Assembly: GCA_023442085.1 (NCBI GenBank) | Contig: JAEZMT010000339.1 | Location: 1-22,478, forward strand | Length of the DNA: 22,478 bases | From: Pseudomonadota bacterium | GTDB lineage: Bacteria > Pseudomonadota > Alphaproteobacteria > Rhizobiales > Xanthobacteraceae | Reading direction: 5' to 3' | Shown: piece by piece, positions 8,595 to 16,503 of the stretch | Layout: each line of letters opens with the position of its first letter | How positions within the stretch are numbered: the first letter of the stretch is position 1 | Notes under the pieces: generated by a model | Databases searched by the model: none | What the model saw: the letters and a program-made list of their open reading frames with translations, nothing else | What the model was told of the DNA's origin: nothing | Translations under genes and position numbers: made by a program

Positions 8595-9965
8595 TCAGTT
8601 GCTGGTGCCGTCGGACTGGCCGGGGGCCGCCTGCGGACGCTGGAGCAGCTCGCCCCAGGCGGAGAAGGCGTCGTTGAAGGCCTGCTCACCGGCCTGACCC
8701 TTCTCGAAGGCGATCACGGCCTTCTTGTTGTTGGTATAGCTCAGGAGCACATCGAGCCACGGATAGGCCTGCAGCAGGGCGACGTTGCGCTGGCGGTCGG
8801 CGGCCTTTTCCGAAAGGCCGACCAGGAACAGGGTCGGGTTCACCCGCACGGCGAGGCCGGCGAGGGGCGTGCCGATGGCCTGCTGGTTCGGCTTGGCACG
8901 CACCGCATCCACGTTGGCGATGCCGCCGAAGGGGAAGTCGTCCGGCAGCTTGAAGCCGATCTCGATGGTGTGGGAGGCCGGCAGCGTCTGGTCGGTATTG
9001 CGCCGGAGCACGAAGGTCATGGCGATCTTGCGCTCGGGAATCGTGAGGTCGCCGCGCAGGCCGATATCGGGCGGCAGGCCCGGCCCGGCATTCACGGTCT
9101 CCGTGCGCCAGGTGATGGTGCCCTCGAAGGTCTGCGGCTGGGCGCTGCCGGGGGATTCCTCGATCAACACGGCGCGGGCACTGCCGGAAGCGGTGCCGGG
9201 GCGTGGGGTCGGCGCGCGGCGCGCGGCATCGCCGGAGGTCCGGGTCATCCGGTCGGCGGACTTCGCCTGATCGGACGGCGCAGTGCTGGACGCGGCGGGT
9301 GCCGCCGCTTGCGGCTCGCCCTCGCTGCTGCCGAAGAAGCGATCGCGGTTGACGACGGCGAACGCGATGCCGCCCAACACCACCAGCGCGAGGATCGCGA
9401 TCAGCACGAATTTCTTCCAGGAGGCGCCGCCCTCCGAGCTCCCGCGACGGCCGCCGTTGGCGGCGGCGCCGCGGCTGCGGACCTCGCCGCGGCGGAGCGG
9501 CGGACGGCGATCGCCTTCGGTCTCGTCCTCGCTGCGCTTGCGGGGCGGCAGGCGGCGGTCGGGCCGGGCCGGCGGCTCGGCGGCGGGCGCGCGATCTTCC
9601 GGATCTGCGGCGGACGAGGCAGCCGGGCGGGCGGGCTCCTCGATTGGAGCGGCCGGGGGCTTCGGCGGCTCGAACCGGGCCGGCGGCGGCGGGGGAGCCG
9701 CCTCCTCGTCCTCGAACGCCTCGTCTTCGTCGTCGGGCTCGGGCGTATTGTCCTGCTGGGCGAATTCCGCCTCCACCCGGCGGATCGCCTCCTCGAGGCC
9801 CATGCGCTCGCGGGTGATCTCGCCTTCGGGCAGCGGCGGGTCCACCCCGCGCAGCTGGCGCATCAGGGCGGTGCGGGCACGATCATAGACGGCGCGCCGG
9901 CTCTCCCCGGTCTTCTGGGGCAGGCTGGAGATCGCGCGGACCAGGAGGGGATAGTAGTCAGCCAT
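8595..9965 (-). CDS. Proline-rich single-pass membrane protein, rhizobial unknown
   Basis: I do not recognise a function. The 456 residues fall into clear zones. A helical cytoplasmic N-terminus (1-70) contains SLPQKTGESRRAVYDRAR and RERMGLEEAIRRVEAEF, a stretch I believe recurs in Rhizobiales proteins. Then come an acidic and proline-rich linker (about 71-135), a basic Arg-rich region (136-183), one membrane helix (186-205, VLIAILALVVLGGIAFAVV) and a C-terminal domain of about 250 residues with strand-like segments (TFEGTITWRTETVN, IGFKLPDDFPFGGI, LSYTNNKKAVIAFEKG), probably periplasmic. The ATG at 9965 is the only sensible start. The gene lies 52 bases downstream of purA on the same strand and is probably cotranscribed or read through. 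A two-copy 12-bp repeat sits in that gap. Confidence 0.8.
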   Translation of the reverse strand: MADYYPLLVRAISSLPQKTGESRRAVYDRARTALMRQLRGVDPPLPEGEITRERMGLEEAIRRVEAEFAQQDNTPEPDDEDEAFEDEEAAPPPPPARFEPPKPPAAPIEEPARPAASSAADPEDRAPAAEPPARPDRRLPPRKRSEDETEGDRRPPLRRGEVRSRGAAANGGRRGSSEGGASWKKFVLIAILALVVLGGIAFAVVNRDRFFGSSEGEPQAAAPAASSTAPSDQAKSADRMTRTSGDAARRAPTPRPGTASGSARAVLIEESPGSAQPQTFEGTITWRTETVNAGPGLPPDIGLRGDLTIPERKIAMTFVLRRNTDQTLPASHTIEIGFKLPDDFPFGGIANVDAVRAKPNQQAIGTPLAGLAVRVNPTLFLVGLSEKAADRQRNVALLQAYPWLDVLLSYTNNKKAVIAFEKGQAGEQAFNDAFSAWGELLQRPQAAPGQSDGTSN

Positions 9966-9988
9966 CGGAGCGGTGAGGTTCCCCTTGA

Positions 9989-10014
9989 GCCGTCAGATCG
10001 TAGCCGTCAGATCG
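9989..10014. repeat. Tandem 12-bp direct repeat between purA and the next gene
   Basis: GCCGTCAGATCG occurs at 9989-10000 and again at 10003-10014, separated by TA, so the period is 14 bases. It fills most of the gap between the purA stop (10018) and the start of the membrane-protein gene (9965) on the minus strand. It may be an operator or a slippage duplication. The copies are identical, which would fit a recent duplication. Confidence 0.7.
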
Positions 10015-10017
10015 GCA

Positions 10018-11313
10018 TTATGCCTGAAACGGATTATGAACAAGGATCGTGTCGTCGCGTTCCGGGCTGGTCGACAGCACCGCTACTGGACAACCGATCA
10101 GCTCTTCCACGCGCCGCACGTATTTCACCGCCTCGGCCGGCAGGTCGGCCCACGAGCGGGCGCCGGCGGTGGAATCCTGCCAGCCTTCCATGGTCTCGTA
10201 GATGGGCTCGGCCCTGGCCTGCGCGCCGCTTTCCGCCGGCAGATAGTCGATTTCCTTACCGTCAACCTTGTAGCCGACGCAAACTTTCAACTCGTTAAAG
10301 CCGTCGAGCACGTCGAGCTTGGTCAAGGCGATGCCGTGGATGCCGCACGTGCGCACCGTCTGGCGCACCAGCACCGCATCGAACCAGCCGCAGCGGCGGG
10401 CGCGGCCGGTGACGACGCCGAACTCGTGGCCCTTGGTGCCCAGCGTCTTGCCCACATCGTCGAGCAGCTCGGTGGGGAAGGGGCCTTCGCCCACGCGGGT
10501 GGTATAGGCCTTGGTGATGCCCAGCACATAATCGAGCGCGCCCGGCCCGATGCCGGTGCCGCTGGCCGCCGAGCCCGCCACGGTGTTGGACGAGGTGACG
10601 TAAGGATAGGTGCCGTGGTCGATGTCGAGCAGAGCGCCCTGCGCTCCCTCGAACAGGATCTTGCGGCCGTCGCGGCGAGCCTTGTCCAGCAGTTCCCACA
10701 CCCGGTCCATGAAGGGCAGGACCTTGGGGGCGAGCGCCATCAGCTCGGAGACCAGCGCAGCGCCGTCCACCTCTTCCATGCCGAGCCCGCGGCGGATGAG
10801 GTTGTGGTGGGTGAGCAGGCGGTCGACCTTGGCCGGCAGGGTCGCCGGATCGGTCAGGTCCACGAGGCGGATGGCGCGGCGGCCGACCTTGTCCTCATAG
10901 GCGGGGCCGATGCCGCGCTTGGTGGTGCCGATGCGCGCGCCTTCCGCAGTGGCGCTTTCGCGCAAAGCGTCGAGCTCGCGGTGCAGCGGGAGGATGAGCG
11001 GCACGGTCTCGGCGATGCGGAGCCGGTCGGGGCCGATCTCGACGCCCTGTGCGGCGAGCCGCGCCAGTTCGTCCACCAGCGCCTGCGGGTCGAGCACGAC
11101 GCCATTGCCGATGACCGACAGCTTGCCGGGACGCACCACGCCGGACGGCAGCAGGGACAGTTTATAGGTGACGCCGCCGATGACCAGCGTATGGCCGGCA
11201 TTATGGCCGCCCTGGAAGCGGACGACCACGTCCGCCTGCTCGGAGAGCCAATCGACGATCTTGCCCTTGCCTTCGTCGCCCCACTGAGAGCCGACCACGA
11301 CCACATTGGCCAC
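10018..11313 (-). CDS. purA: Adenylosuccinate synthetase
   Basis: PurA joins IMP and aspartate with GTP to give adenylosuccinate, the first committed step from IMP to AMP. At 431 residues it has the family's usual length. The N-terminal GSQWGDEGKGK (8-18) holds the catalytic Asp13, and GHNAGHT (36-42) holds the catalytic His41. GAQGALLDIDHGTYPYVTSS and the C-terminal guanine-binding region are also present. The start is GTG at 11313, fixed by a strong AGGAGG at 11328-11323 nine bases upstream. The TAA stop is the 3-base centre of GGCA-TAA-TGCC. The next minus-strand gene follows closely. With purH in the same window, two steps of adenine nucleotide synthesis are present, but they are separate transcripts. 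Confidence 0.97.
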   Translation of the reverse strand: MANVVVVGSQWGDEGKGKIVDWLSEQADVVVRFQGGHNAGHTLVIGGVTYKLSLLPSGVVRPGKLSVIGNGVVLDPQALVDELARLAAQGVEIGPDRLRIAETVPLILPLHRELDALRESATAEGARIGTTKRGIGPAYEDKVGRRAIRLVDLTDPATLPAKVDRLLTHHNLIRRGLGMEEVDGAALVSELMALAPKVLPFMDRVWELLDKARRDGRKILFEGAQGALLDIDHGTYPYVTSSNTVAGSAASGTGIGPGALDYVLGITKAYTTRVGEGPFPTELLDDVGKTLGTKGHEFGVVTGRARRCGWFDAVLVRQTVRTCGIHGIALTKLDVLDGFNELKVCVGYKVDGKEIDYLPAESGAQARAEPIYETMEGWQDSTAGARSWADLPAEAVKYVRRVEELIGCPVAVLSTSPERDDTILVHNPFQA

Positions 11314-11555
11314 GCGGTGGTGCCTCCTAACCCGGCGCCGGCGGTTCGGACCTCGCCCGCGCGCACAAAGGAAAGCCCCGGCTCAAGTCCGGGGCGTTAC
11401 GCAAGCGTCTTACGGGATCGGGGCTTGCGAGGCAAGGTTTGCGGGGCGGACCGCGTGCGCGAGACGGTAGCAGTGGGCGGCATCGTGGCAAGCCGCGCCG
11501 GGGAGACCCTTTGGAGCGTTGGCGGGCGGCCCCGGTTCGTGCTCTACCTTCCCCG
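11314..11555. promoter_or_regulatory. Divergent purA/rsmB intergenic region
   Basis: The 242-base gap separates purA (-) from rsmB (+). Besides the purA Shine-Dalgarno (11328-11323) it holds a GC hairpin followed by T-rich sequence on the minus strand (11375-11395), described separately. Frames running through it are coding shadows or random. I could not place sigma-70 elements for either gene. Confidence 0.4.
11375..11395 (-). terminator. Terminator-like hairpin in the purA leader
   Basis: On the minus strand, GCCCCGG-ACTTGAG-CCGGGGC is a perfect 7-bp stem with a 7-base loop, followed by TTTCCTTT. This is a terminator-like shape common in alphaproteobacteria. It lies about 60 bases before the purA start in the direction of purA transcription. 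No gene ends just upstream on that strand. It could therefore end a short unannotated RNA, act as an attenuator of purA, or lie before the purA promoter and insulate it. Confidence 0.5.
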
Positions 11556-12914
11556 ATGAAGACACCCCGCAGCGCTCCCGCTCCGTCCCGCCGCCCCGGC
11601 GGCAGCCCCAAGCCCGTTGCCGCCACCCCCGGCCTGTCCGCCCGCGTCGTCGCCGTCGATGCGCTGGAAGCCGTGCTGCGGCAGGGCGCCGCGCTCGAAG
11701 AGGCGCTGGACGGCCCGGCGCTGGAGCCGCGCGACCGGGCGCTCGCCTACCGCATCGTCGCCACCGCCTTGCGGCGCCTCGGGACGCTGCGCGGCGTGCT
11801 CGGCAAGCTGATGGAGCGCGGCTTCCCCAAGTCCGCGCCGCGGCTGGAATCGATCCTGCTCGCGGGGGCGACACAGATCCTGTTCATGGACGTGCCGAGC
11901 CATGCGGCGGTCGGCCTCAGCGTGGACCTTGCCCGCGCCGATCGCTCCACCGTGGGCTTCGCCGGCCTCGTCAACGCCGTGCTGCGCCGTGTCGCGCGGG
12001 AGGGCGAAGCGCTGATGGCCGGCGTCGATCCCGATTTCGCCGACACGCCCGACTGGCTGCGCCAGCGCTGGATCAAGGCCTATGGCGTTGAGACCGCGCG
12101 CGCCATGGCCGCCATGCATCGCGTGGAGCCGCCGCTCGACATCACCGTGAAGGCCGACCCGGACGGCTGGGCGGGCAAGCTCTCCGGTGAGGTGCTGCCC
12201 ACCGGCACGGTGCGCATTCTCCAGGCCGGACCGGTGCGCGCGCTGCCCGGCTTCGCGGAAGGCGAATGGTGGGTGCAGGACGCCGCCGCCGCACTTCCCG
12301 CCCGGCTCCTCGGCACGGTCGACGGGCTGAAGGTGGCGGACCTGTGCGCCGCCCCCGGCGGCAAGACGGCGCAACTCGTCGCCGCTGGCGCGCAGGTGAC
12401 GGCCGTGGACCGCTCCGGCGCCCGCCTCACCCGGCTCAGGGACAATCTGGCGCGGCTCGGCCTCTCCGCGACCGTGGTGGAGGGCGATGCCGCGACCTTC
12501 GCCGGCGGTCCGTTCGATGCGGTGCTGCTCGATGCGCCCTGCTCGGCCACCGGCACCCTGCGCCGGCATCCGGACATCGCGGTGTCCAAGCGCCCGGCCG
12601 ATATCCCCACCCTCGCCACCCTGCAGGCGCGGCTGCTCGACCACGCCGTCGACCTCGTGAAGCCCGGCGGCCTCGTCGTCTATTCCACCTGCTCGCTGGA
12701 GCCGGAGGAGGGCGAGGCGCAGGTGGAGCGGCTTCTGGCTTCGCGAAACGATGTGGAACGGGCCCCGCTTCGCGCAGGAGAGGTGGATGGCCTCGATTTG
12801 TTCATAACTCCTCAAGGGGATGTGCGCACTCTTCCAAGTCACTGGATGCGGGGGGAGGCGGAGCGGTCGGGTCTCGACGGCTTCTTTGCCGCCCGTCTGC
12901 GGCGCGAGGGGTGA
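11556..12914 (+). CDS. rsmB: RsmB-family rRNA cytosine-5 methyltransferase
   Basis: The RsmB/Sun/Fmu family methylates C5 of a cytosine in 16S rRNA (position 967 in E. coli) using S-adenosylmethionine. The 452-residue protein has an Arg/Pro-rich N-terminal tail, a NusB-like helical RNA-binding domain (about 25-150, with EPRDRALAYRIVATALRR) and a Rossmann methyltransferase domain. The SAM loop is DLCAAPGGKT (262-271). The catalytic motif is DAPCSATG with C329, and the second conserved cysteine is C379 in YSTCSLEPEEGE. Both cysteines needed by m5C RNA methyltransferases are present, so the enzyme should be active. The ATG at 11556 begins the conserved protein. The heparinase-like gene follows after 54 bases, a pairing I remember from other Rhizobiales, and is probably cotranscribed. 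Confidence 0.93.
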   Translation: MKTPRSAPAPSRRPGGSPKPVAATPGLSARVVAVDALEAVLRQGAALEEALDGPALEPRDRALAYRIVATALRRLGTLRGVLGKLMERGFPKSAPRLESILLAGATQILFMDVPSHAAVGLSVDLARADRSTVGFAGLVNAVLRRVAREGEALMAGVDPDFADTPDWLRQRWIKAYGVETARAMAAMHRVEPPLDITVKADPDGWAGKLSGEVLPTGTVRILQAGPVRALPGFAEGEWWVQDAAAALPARLLGTVDGLKVADLCAAPGGKTAQLVAAGAQVTAVDRSGARLTRLRDNLARLGLSATVVEGDAATFAGGPFDAVLLDAPCSATGTLRRHPDIAVSKRPADIPTLATLQARLLDHAVDLVKPGGLVVYSTCSLEPEEGEAQVERLLASRNDVERAPLRAGEVDGLDLFITPQGDVRTLPSHWMRGEAERSGLDGFFAARLRREG

Positions 12915-12926
12915 CCTGAGGCGCCG
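12900..12926 (+). other. Inverted repeat around the rsmB stop codon
   Basis: CGGCGC (12900-12905) and GCGCCG (12921-12926) could pair across a 15-base loop containing the TGA stop (12912-12914). No T tract follows, and the downstream gene is on the same strand, so this would be a processing or protection structure, if it forms at all. The long loop makes chance more likely here than for the mutS hairpin. Confidence 0.3.
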
Positions 12927-12968
12927 TCAGCCCGCCTCCAAGGTCACGAGGCTGGTGAAGACAGGCGC

Positions 12969-14807
12969 ATGGGTATCTGGAATGGATCGGCGGGCCCCCT
13001 TCAGGCCGTGGCCAGAAATCTGTTCGGCACGCTGGCCGGGAAGAGCCCTGCGCAGCCGACGGGAGGCGCCGTGAGCCGAGGCGGGCTTAAAGAGCGCACC
13101 CAACTGGCGACCCTCCTGGTGGAGCTGTGGTCGCAGACGGTGCTTGCGCGCATCGGCGGCCGCGCGGTGCCGCTCGGCTACGTGCCGGTGCCGGTGCCCG
13201 AACGCCTCCTGATCGCCCCGCAGGATTTGAGGACCGGCGACGCCACCGTCGCCAGCGAGATCTATTCCGGCCGCTTCGCCTTCGCCGGCAAGGTGATGGC
13301 GCTGGACGGCCGCACCGCGTTCGAGCTGGTGCCGCCCTCGGTGGAATGGGCCGAGGCGCTGCACGGTTTCGGCTGGCTGCGGCATCTGAAGGCCGCCAAT
13401 ACCACCATCGCCCGCGCCAATGCCCGTGCCCTCGTCGGTGACTTCATTCGCGATCCCGGCAAGGCCAAGGCGGTGGCCGCGCGCCCGGACGTGGCCGCGC
13501 GGCGCATCATCTCCTGGCTCACCCAGGCGACCTTCCTGCTGCAGGACGCCGACCACGATTTCTACCGCCGCTTCATGCGCTCTCTGGCGAAGCAGGTGCG
13601 CCAGCTGCGCCGGATGGCCAGCGACGCGCCGGACGGCTATCCCCGCCTGATCTCCATCGTCGCGCTGGTGTTCGCCGGGCTGTGCATGTCCGACCAGCCG
13701 CGCCTCCTCAAGGCGGCGCAGAAGCGTCTCGGCGAGGAGCTGGACCGGCAGATCCTCCCCGACGGCGGACCGCTCACCCGCAATCCCGGCATGCTCATCG
13801 AACTGCTGCTGGATCTTCTCCCATTGCGCCAGGCCTTCACCGCCCGCAACCAGCAGGCCCCCGCCGCGCTGATGAATGCGGTGGACCGGATGATGCCCAT
13901 GCTGCGCTTCTTCCGGCACGGCGACGGCGCTTTCGCGCATTTCCACGGCATGGGCCACACGGCGGCGGACCAGCTCGCCACCATCCTCGCCTTCGACGAC
14001 GCGCGCGGCGCGCCGGTGGCGAACGCGCCCTATTCCGGCTACCAGCGGCTTGATGCCCGCTCGCTGATGCTGATCGCCGACACCGGCCCGCCGCCGCCCG
14101 CCGTGGCGAGCTGGGAGGCGCATGCGAGCTGCCTCGCCTTCGAATTTTCGTCGGCCCGCCAGCGCATCGTCATCAATTGCGGCGTGCCGGAGGTGCATCG
14201 GGAGATGTGGCGGCAGGTGGCGCGCTCCACGGCGGCCCACTCCACCGCGGTGATCGCCGACACCTCCTCCTGCCGCTTCCTGCAGGGCGGCTCCATGACG
14301 CGCATCTTCGGTGCGCCCATCGTCGCCGGCCCCAAGCACGTGGAGGTGCAGCGCGGCACGCGGAACAACGCGCTTTTGCTGCGCGCCAGCCATGACGGCT
14401 ATGCCGAGGCCTTCAACCTCCTGCACCAGCGCTCATGGCGGCTGGCGCTGGAGGGGAACCGGCTCGACGGCGAGGACATCTTCAAGCCGGTAGAGGAGGG
14501 CGGCGCGCTGCCGGCGGAGATCTTCGCCATCCGGTTCCACCTGCACCCGTCCGTGACGGTGGAGCGGCTGGACGATCCGCATACCGCCTTGCTCAGCCTG
14601 CCCAACGGCGAGGCCTGGGCCTTTGCCGCGCCGCATCTGCCCCTCGTGGTGGAGGAAAGCGTGGATCTCGCCGCCAGCGGCGGGCCGCGTCGCACATCCC
14701 AGCTCGTGCTCACCGGAGAGGTAGCGCGCACGCCGCGCGTCATCTGGACCTTCGTGCGCACCCGGGAAGCCCAGAGCGTGCCAGCCGCACGTCCGGGTCG
14801 GGGCTGA
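12969..14807 (+). CDS. Heparinase II/III-family protein
   Basis: The family comprises polysaccharide lyases that cleave uronic-acid-containing glycans. The protein has 612 residues from ATG 12969. A GTG at 13071 (578 residues) has a GGGAGG four bases upstream, and as I remember them rhizobial relatives begin near there, so the true start may be internal. Recognisable rhizobial-type segments are LLIAPQDLRTGDATVASEIY, FGWLRHLKAA, ANARALV and RRIISWLTQATFLLQDAD. They are followed by the family's RHGDG (316-320) before the C-terminal beta-sandwich. I see no signal peptide, so it may be cytoplasmic and its substrate is unknown. A lipid-linked or cell-envelope sugar is possible. It follows rsmB by 54 bases and converges on htpX. 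The TGA stop lies in the loop of a 6-bp hairpin. Confidence 0.88.
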   Translation: MGIWNGSAGPLQAVARNLFGTLAGKSPAQPTGGAVSRGGLKERTQLATLLVELWSQTVLARIGGRAVPLGYVPVPVPERLLIAPQDLRTGDATVASEIYSGRFAFAGKVMALDGRTAFELVPPSVEWAEALHGFGWLRHLKAANTTIARANARALVGDFIRDPGKAKAVAARPDVAARRIISWLTQATFLLQDADHDFYRRFMRSLAKQVRQLRRMASDAPDGYPRLISIVALVFAGLCMSDQPRLLKAAQKRLGEELDRQILPDGGPLTRNPGMLIELLLDLLPLRQAFTARNQQAPAALMNAVDRMMPMLRFFRHGDGAFAHFHGMGHTAADQLATILAFDDARGAPVANAPYSGYQRLDARSLMLIADTGPPPPAVASWEAHASCLAFEFSSARQRIVINCGVPEVHREMWRQVARSTAAHSTAVIADTSSCRFLQGGSMTRIFGAPIVAGPKHVEVQRGTRNNALLLRASHDGYAEAFNLLHQRSWRLALEGNRLDGEDIFKPVEEGGALPAEIFAIRFHLHPSVTVERLDDPHTALLSLPNGEAWAFAAPHLPLVVEESVDLAASGGPRRTSQLVLTGEVARTPRVIWTFVRTREAQSVPAARPGRG

Positions 14808-14814
14808 CGCCCCG
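14799..14814 (+). terminator. Hairpin enclosing the heparinase-gene stop codon
   Basis: CGGGGC (14799-14804) and GCCCCG (14809-14814) pair perfectly around the 4-base loop TGAC, whose first three bases are the TGA stop. The gap to the convergent htpX stop is only 23 bases, so this is the only place a terminator for either gene could sit. No T tract is present, so factor-independent termination is doubtful. Confidence 0.45.
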
Positions 14815-14830
14815 GCCGCGCGCCTTCAGC

Positions 14831-15748
14831 TTAGCCCCACGGCCCCCGACGCGGCTGCGCCGGGGCCGGGGCCGGACGCGGCGCAGTGAACCCGCCGCCG
14901 CCCATCCGCTGCGACAGGTCGCGCAAAGCGGCGATGCGATTCTCCACGGCCGGATGGGTGGAGAAGAGATTGTCCATCCGCGCCCCCGAAAGCGGATTGA
15001 TGATGAACATGTGGGCAGTTGCGGGGTTCGCTTCTGCCTCATAGTTCGGCACCTGATGGCTCGCTCCGGAGATCTTGGCCAGCGCCGAGGCGAGGGCCAT
15101 GGGCCGCCCCAGTATCTCCGCACCGCCCCGATCGGCCTCGTATTCGCGGGAGCGGGAGATGGCCATCTGCACCAGCATGGCGGCCATCGGGGCGAGGACG
15201 ACCATCAGAATCGTGCCGATGAAGCCGAACGGATTGTTGTTCTCCCGGTTGCCACCGCCGAACAGCAGACCGAAGTTCGCCAGCATGGAGATGGCGCCGG
15301 CAATGGTCGCCGTGATGGTCATGGTGAGGGTGTCGTAATGCTTGATGTGCGCCAGCTCATGCGCCATCACGCCCGCCACCTCCTCGGGGGTCAGCGTTTC
15401 CAGCAGGCCGGTGGTGGCGGCGACGGCGGCGTTCTGCGGATTGCGGCCGGTGGCGAAGGCGTTCGGCTGGGGGTTGTCCATGATGAACACCCGCGGCATG
15501 GGCAGGTCCGCCCGCTGCGCCAGCTCGCGCACCATGCCGACGAACTCGGGCGCGGTGCGCTCATCCACCTCCCGCGCGCCGTACATGCGCAGGACCATCT
15601 TGTCGGCGTTCCAGTAGCTGAACAGGTTCATGCCTGCCGCAACCACGAACGCGATCATCATGCCGCCGCGCCCGCCGAGCGCGAAGCCTACGGCCATGAA
15701 CAAGGCGGTCATGCCGGCGAGCAGGATCGCCGTCTTCAGGTGATTCAT
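14831..15748 (-). CDS. htpX: Zinc metalloprotease HtpX
   Basis: HtpX is an inner-membrane M48-family protease that degrades damaged membrane proteins, with FtsH, under envelope stress. The 305 residues show two N-terminal membrane segments (about 7-25 and 28-45), the zinc motif H130-E-L-A-H134, further hydrophobic segments (about 142-160 and 177-196) and the third-ligand region REYEAD with E202. An Asn/Gln/Pro-rich DNPQPNAFATGRNP before the active site is typical of the family. The C-terminus is Pro/Ala-rich. The ATG at 15748 has GGGAGG five bases upstream. All active-site residues are present. It is monocistronic and convergent with the heparinase-like gene. Confidence 0.96.
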   Translation of the reverse strand: MNHLKTAILLAGMTALFMAVGFALGGRGGMMIAFVVAAGMNLFSYWNADKMVLRMYGAREVDERTAPEFVGMVRELAQRADLPMPRVFIMDNPQPNAFATGRNPQNAAVAATTGLLETLTPEEVAGVMAHELAHIKHYDTLTMTITATIAGAISMLANFGLLFGGGNRENNNPFGFIGTILMVVLAPMAAMLVQMAISRSREYEADRGGAEILGRPMALASALAKISGASHQVPNYEAEANPATAHMFIINPLSGARMDNLFSTHPAVENRIAALRDLSQRMGGGGFTAPRPAPAPAQPRRGPWG

Positions 15749-15829
15749 CCATCCCTCCCGGTGCCGCGCACAGGACGCGGACCTTGATCTAGAGGATGGG
15801 AAGCCACCACGCCCCGTTCAAGGGCCGAT

Positions 15830-15844
15830 ATGCCGTTGCGGCAT
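15830..15844. other. Short perfect hairpin downstream of the small cysteine protein gene
   Basis: ATGCCG-TTG-CGGCAT is a 6-bp stem with a 3-base loop, 36 bases beyond the stop of the minus-strand small gene and upstream of htpX. There is no T tract on either strand. It may protect the 3' end of that short message. Confidence 0.3.
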
Positions 15845-15879
15845 CCAGGGGGTGTCGCGTCGGTGGGCTGTCGTGTCGA

Positions 15880-16086
15880 TCAGATATCGCGCATGAGGCG
15901 GTCGGCGGCCACGCACTTCCAGCGGCCGATCTGCCACTGGGGGTGACTCTCGCTCCACTGCGCGATGGCCTGCTGGGAGGACATCATGCAGGTCATGGGG
16001 GCGCTCGCTTCCAGGGAGAAGCTCAGCTTCTCCTCCCTGCACGTCGCCGGAGCGCTGATGAGGCAGGCGTAAAGAACAATGAACAT
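15880..16086 (-). CDS. Small four-cysteine protein, rhizobial unknown
   Basis: A 68-residue protein beginning MFIVLYACLI. I believe short proteins with this pattern (hydrophobic start, TCREEKLSF, then PMTCMM, then HPQW and a final WKC) recur in Rhizobiales with no known function; that is memory, not a search. The four cysteines are C8, C16, C33 and C58. The N-terminus is only moderately hydrophobic, so export is uncertain. A weak GGGAA precedes the ATG at 16086. The same frame runs upstream to about 16392 without a stop, but that part looks random, so I chose the internal ATG where the recognisable pattern begins. It lies alone, on the opposite strand to fae. Confidence 0.6.
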   Translation of the reverse strand: MFIVLYACLISAPATCREEKLSFSLEASAPMTCMMSSQQAIAQWSESHPQWQIGRWKCVAADRLMRDI

Positions 16087-16272
16087 GACCAGGGTTCCCG
16101 AGTTCGGCGCTGCGCGTGCCACCCCCAGCTTCCGTCCCGCTGCGACAAACCTTCGCTTGCCTTCGACGCTGTACTGCCCCGCAGGCTGCCTTCTCGTGGG
16201 CCATCTGTGCAAAAAATAAGAAGCAAGCAGAGTGCCAACAGGAATGTTCGGCAAGCGTAAGCGAGAAGATTG

Positions 16273-16315
16273 GTATTGAACAACCGCAATACTTCCCGTT
16301 GCCTTATGCCAATAC
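16273..16315. repeat. Inverted and direct GTATTG/CAATAC repeats
   Basis: GTATTG at 16273-16278 and CAATAC at 16287-16292 form an inverted repeat with an 8-base spacer. An additional CAATAC at 16310-16315 is in direct orientation to the second, 23 bases further on. Three half-sites in an AT-rich island between divergent genes is a layout expected of a transcription factor binding region. The factor is unknown. Confidence 0.45.
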
Positions 16316-16503
16316 ATCCCTCCCTTCCGGGCCTCCTGTTGACGCCGCTGGGGCAGGTCGCAGGCCCGTCCCTCGGGCCGCTGACAGGCCATTCCACAAG
16401 CTTTTTGCCGGCGTATTTTTCACGCTGCGGCGCGGCATGGATTCACGATGGCGGCGGCTTGCGGGCGAGCCTCCGCGCGGCTAGGCTCCGCGCGCTATCT
16501 GGT

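Noticed and set aside
8970..11559. Long plus-strand frames across the membrane-protein gene and purA
   Set aside because: Shadows. purA has all catalytic motifs and a strong Shine-Dalgarno on the minus strand.
11544..14426. Minus-strand frames over rsmB and the heparinase-like gene
   Set aside because: No domain content; both plus-strand genes carry family motifs.
16023..16397. Minus-strand frame of 124 codons with a hydrophobic stretch (LLALCLLLIFC)
   Set aside because: The hydrophobic run comes from the AT-rich island. The rest is random-looking and it overlaps the better-supported small cysteine protein in another frame.
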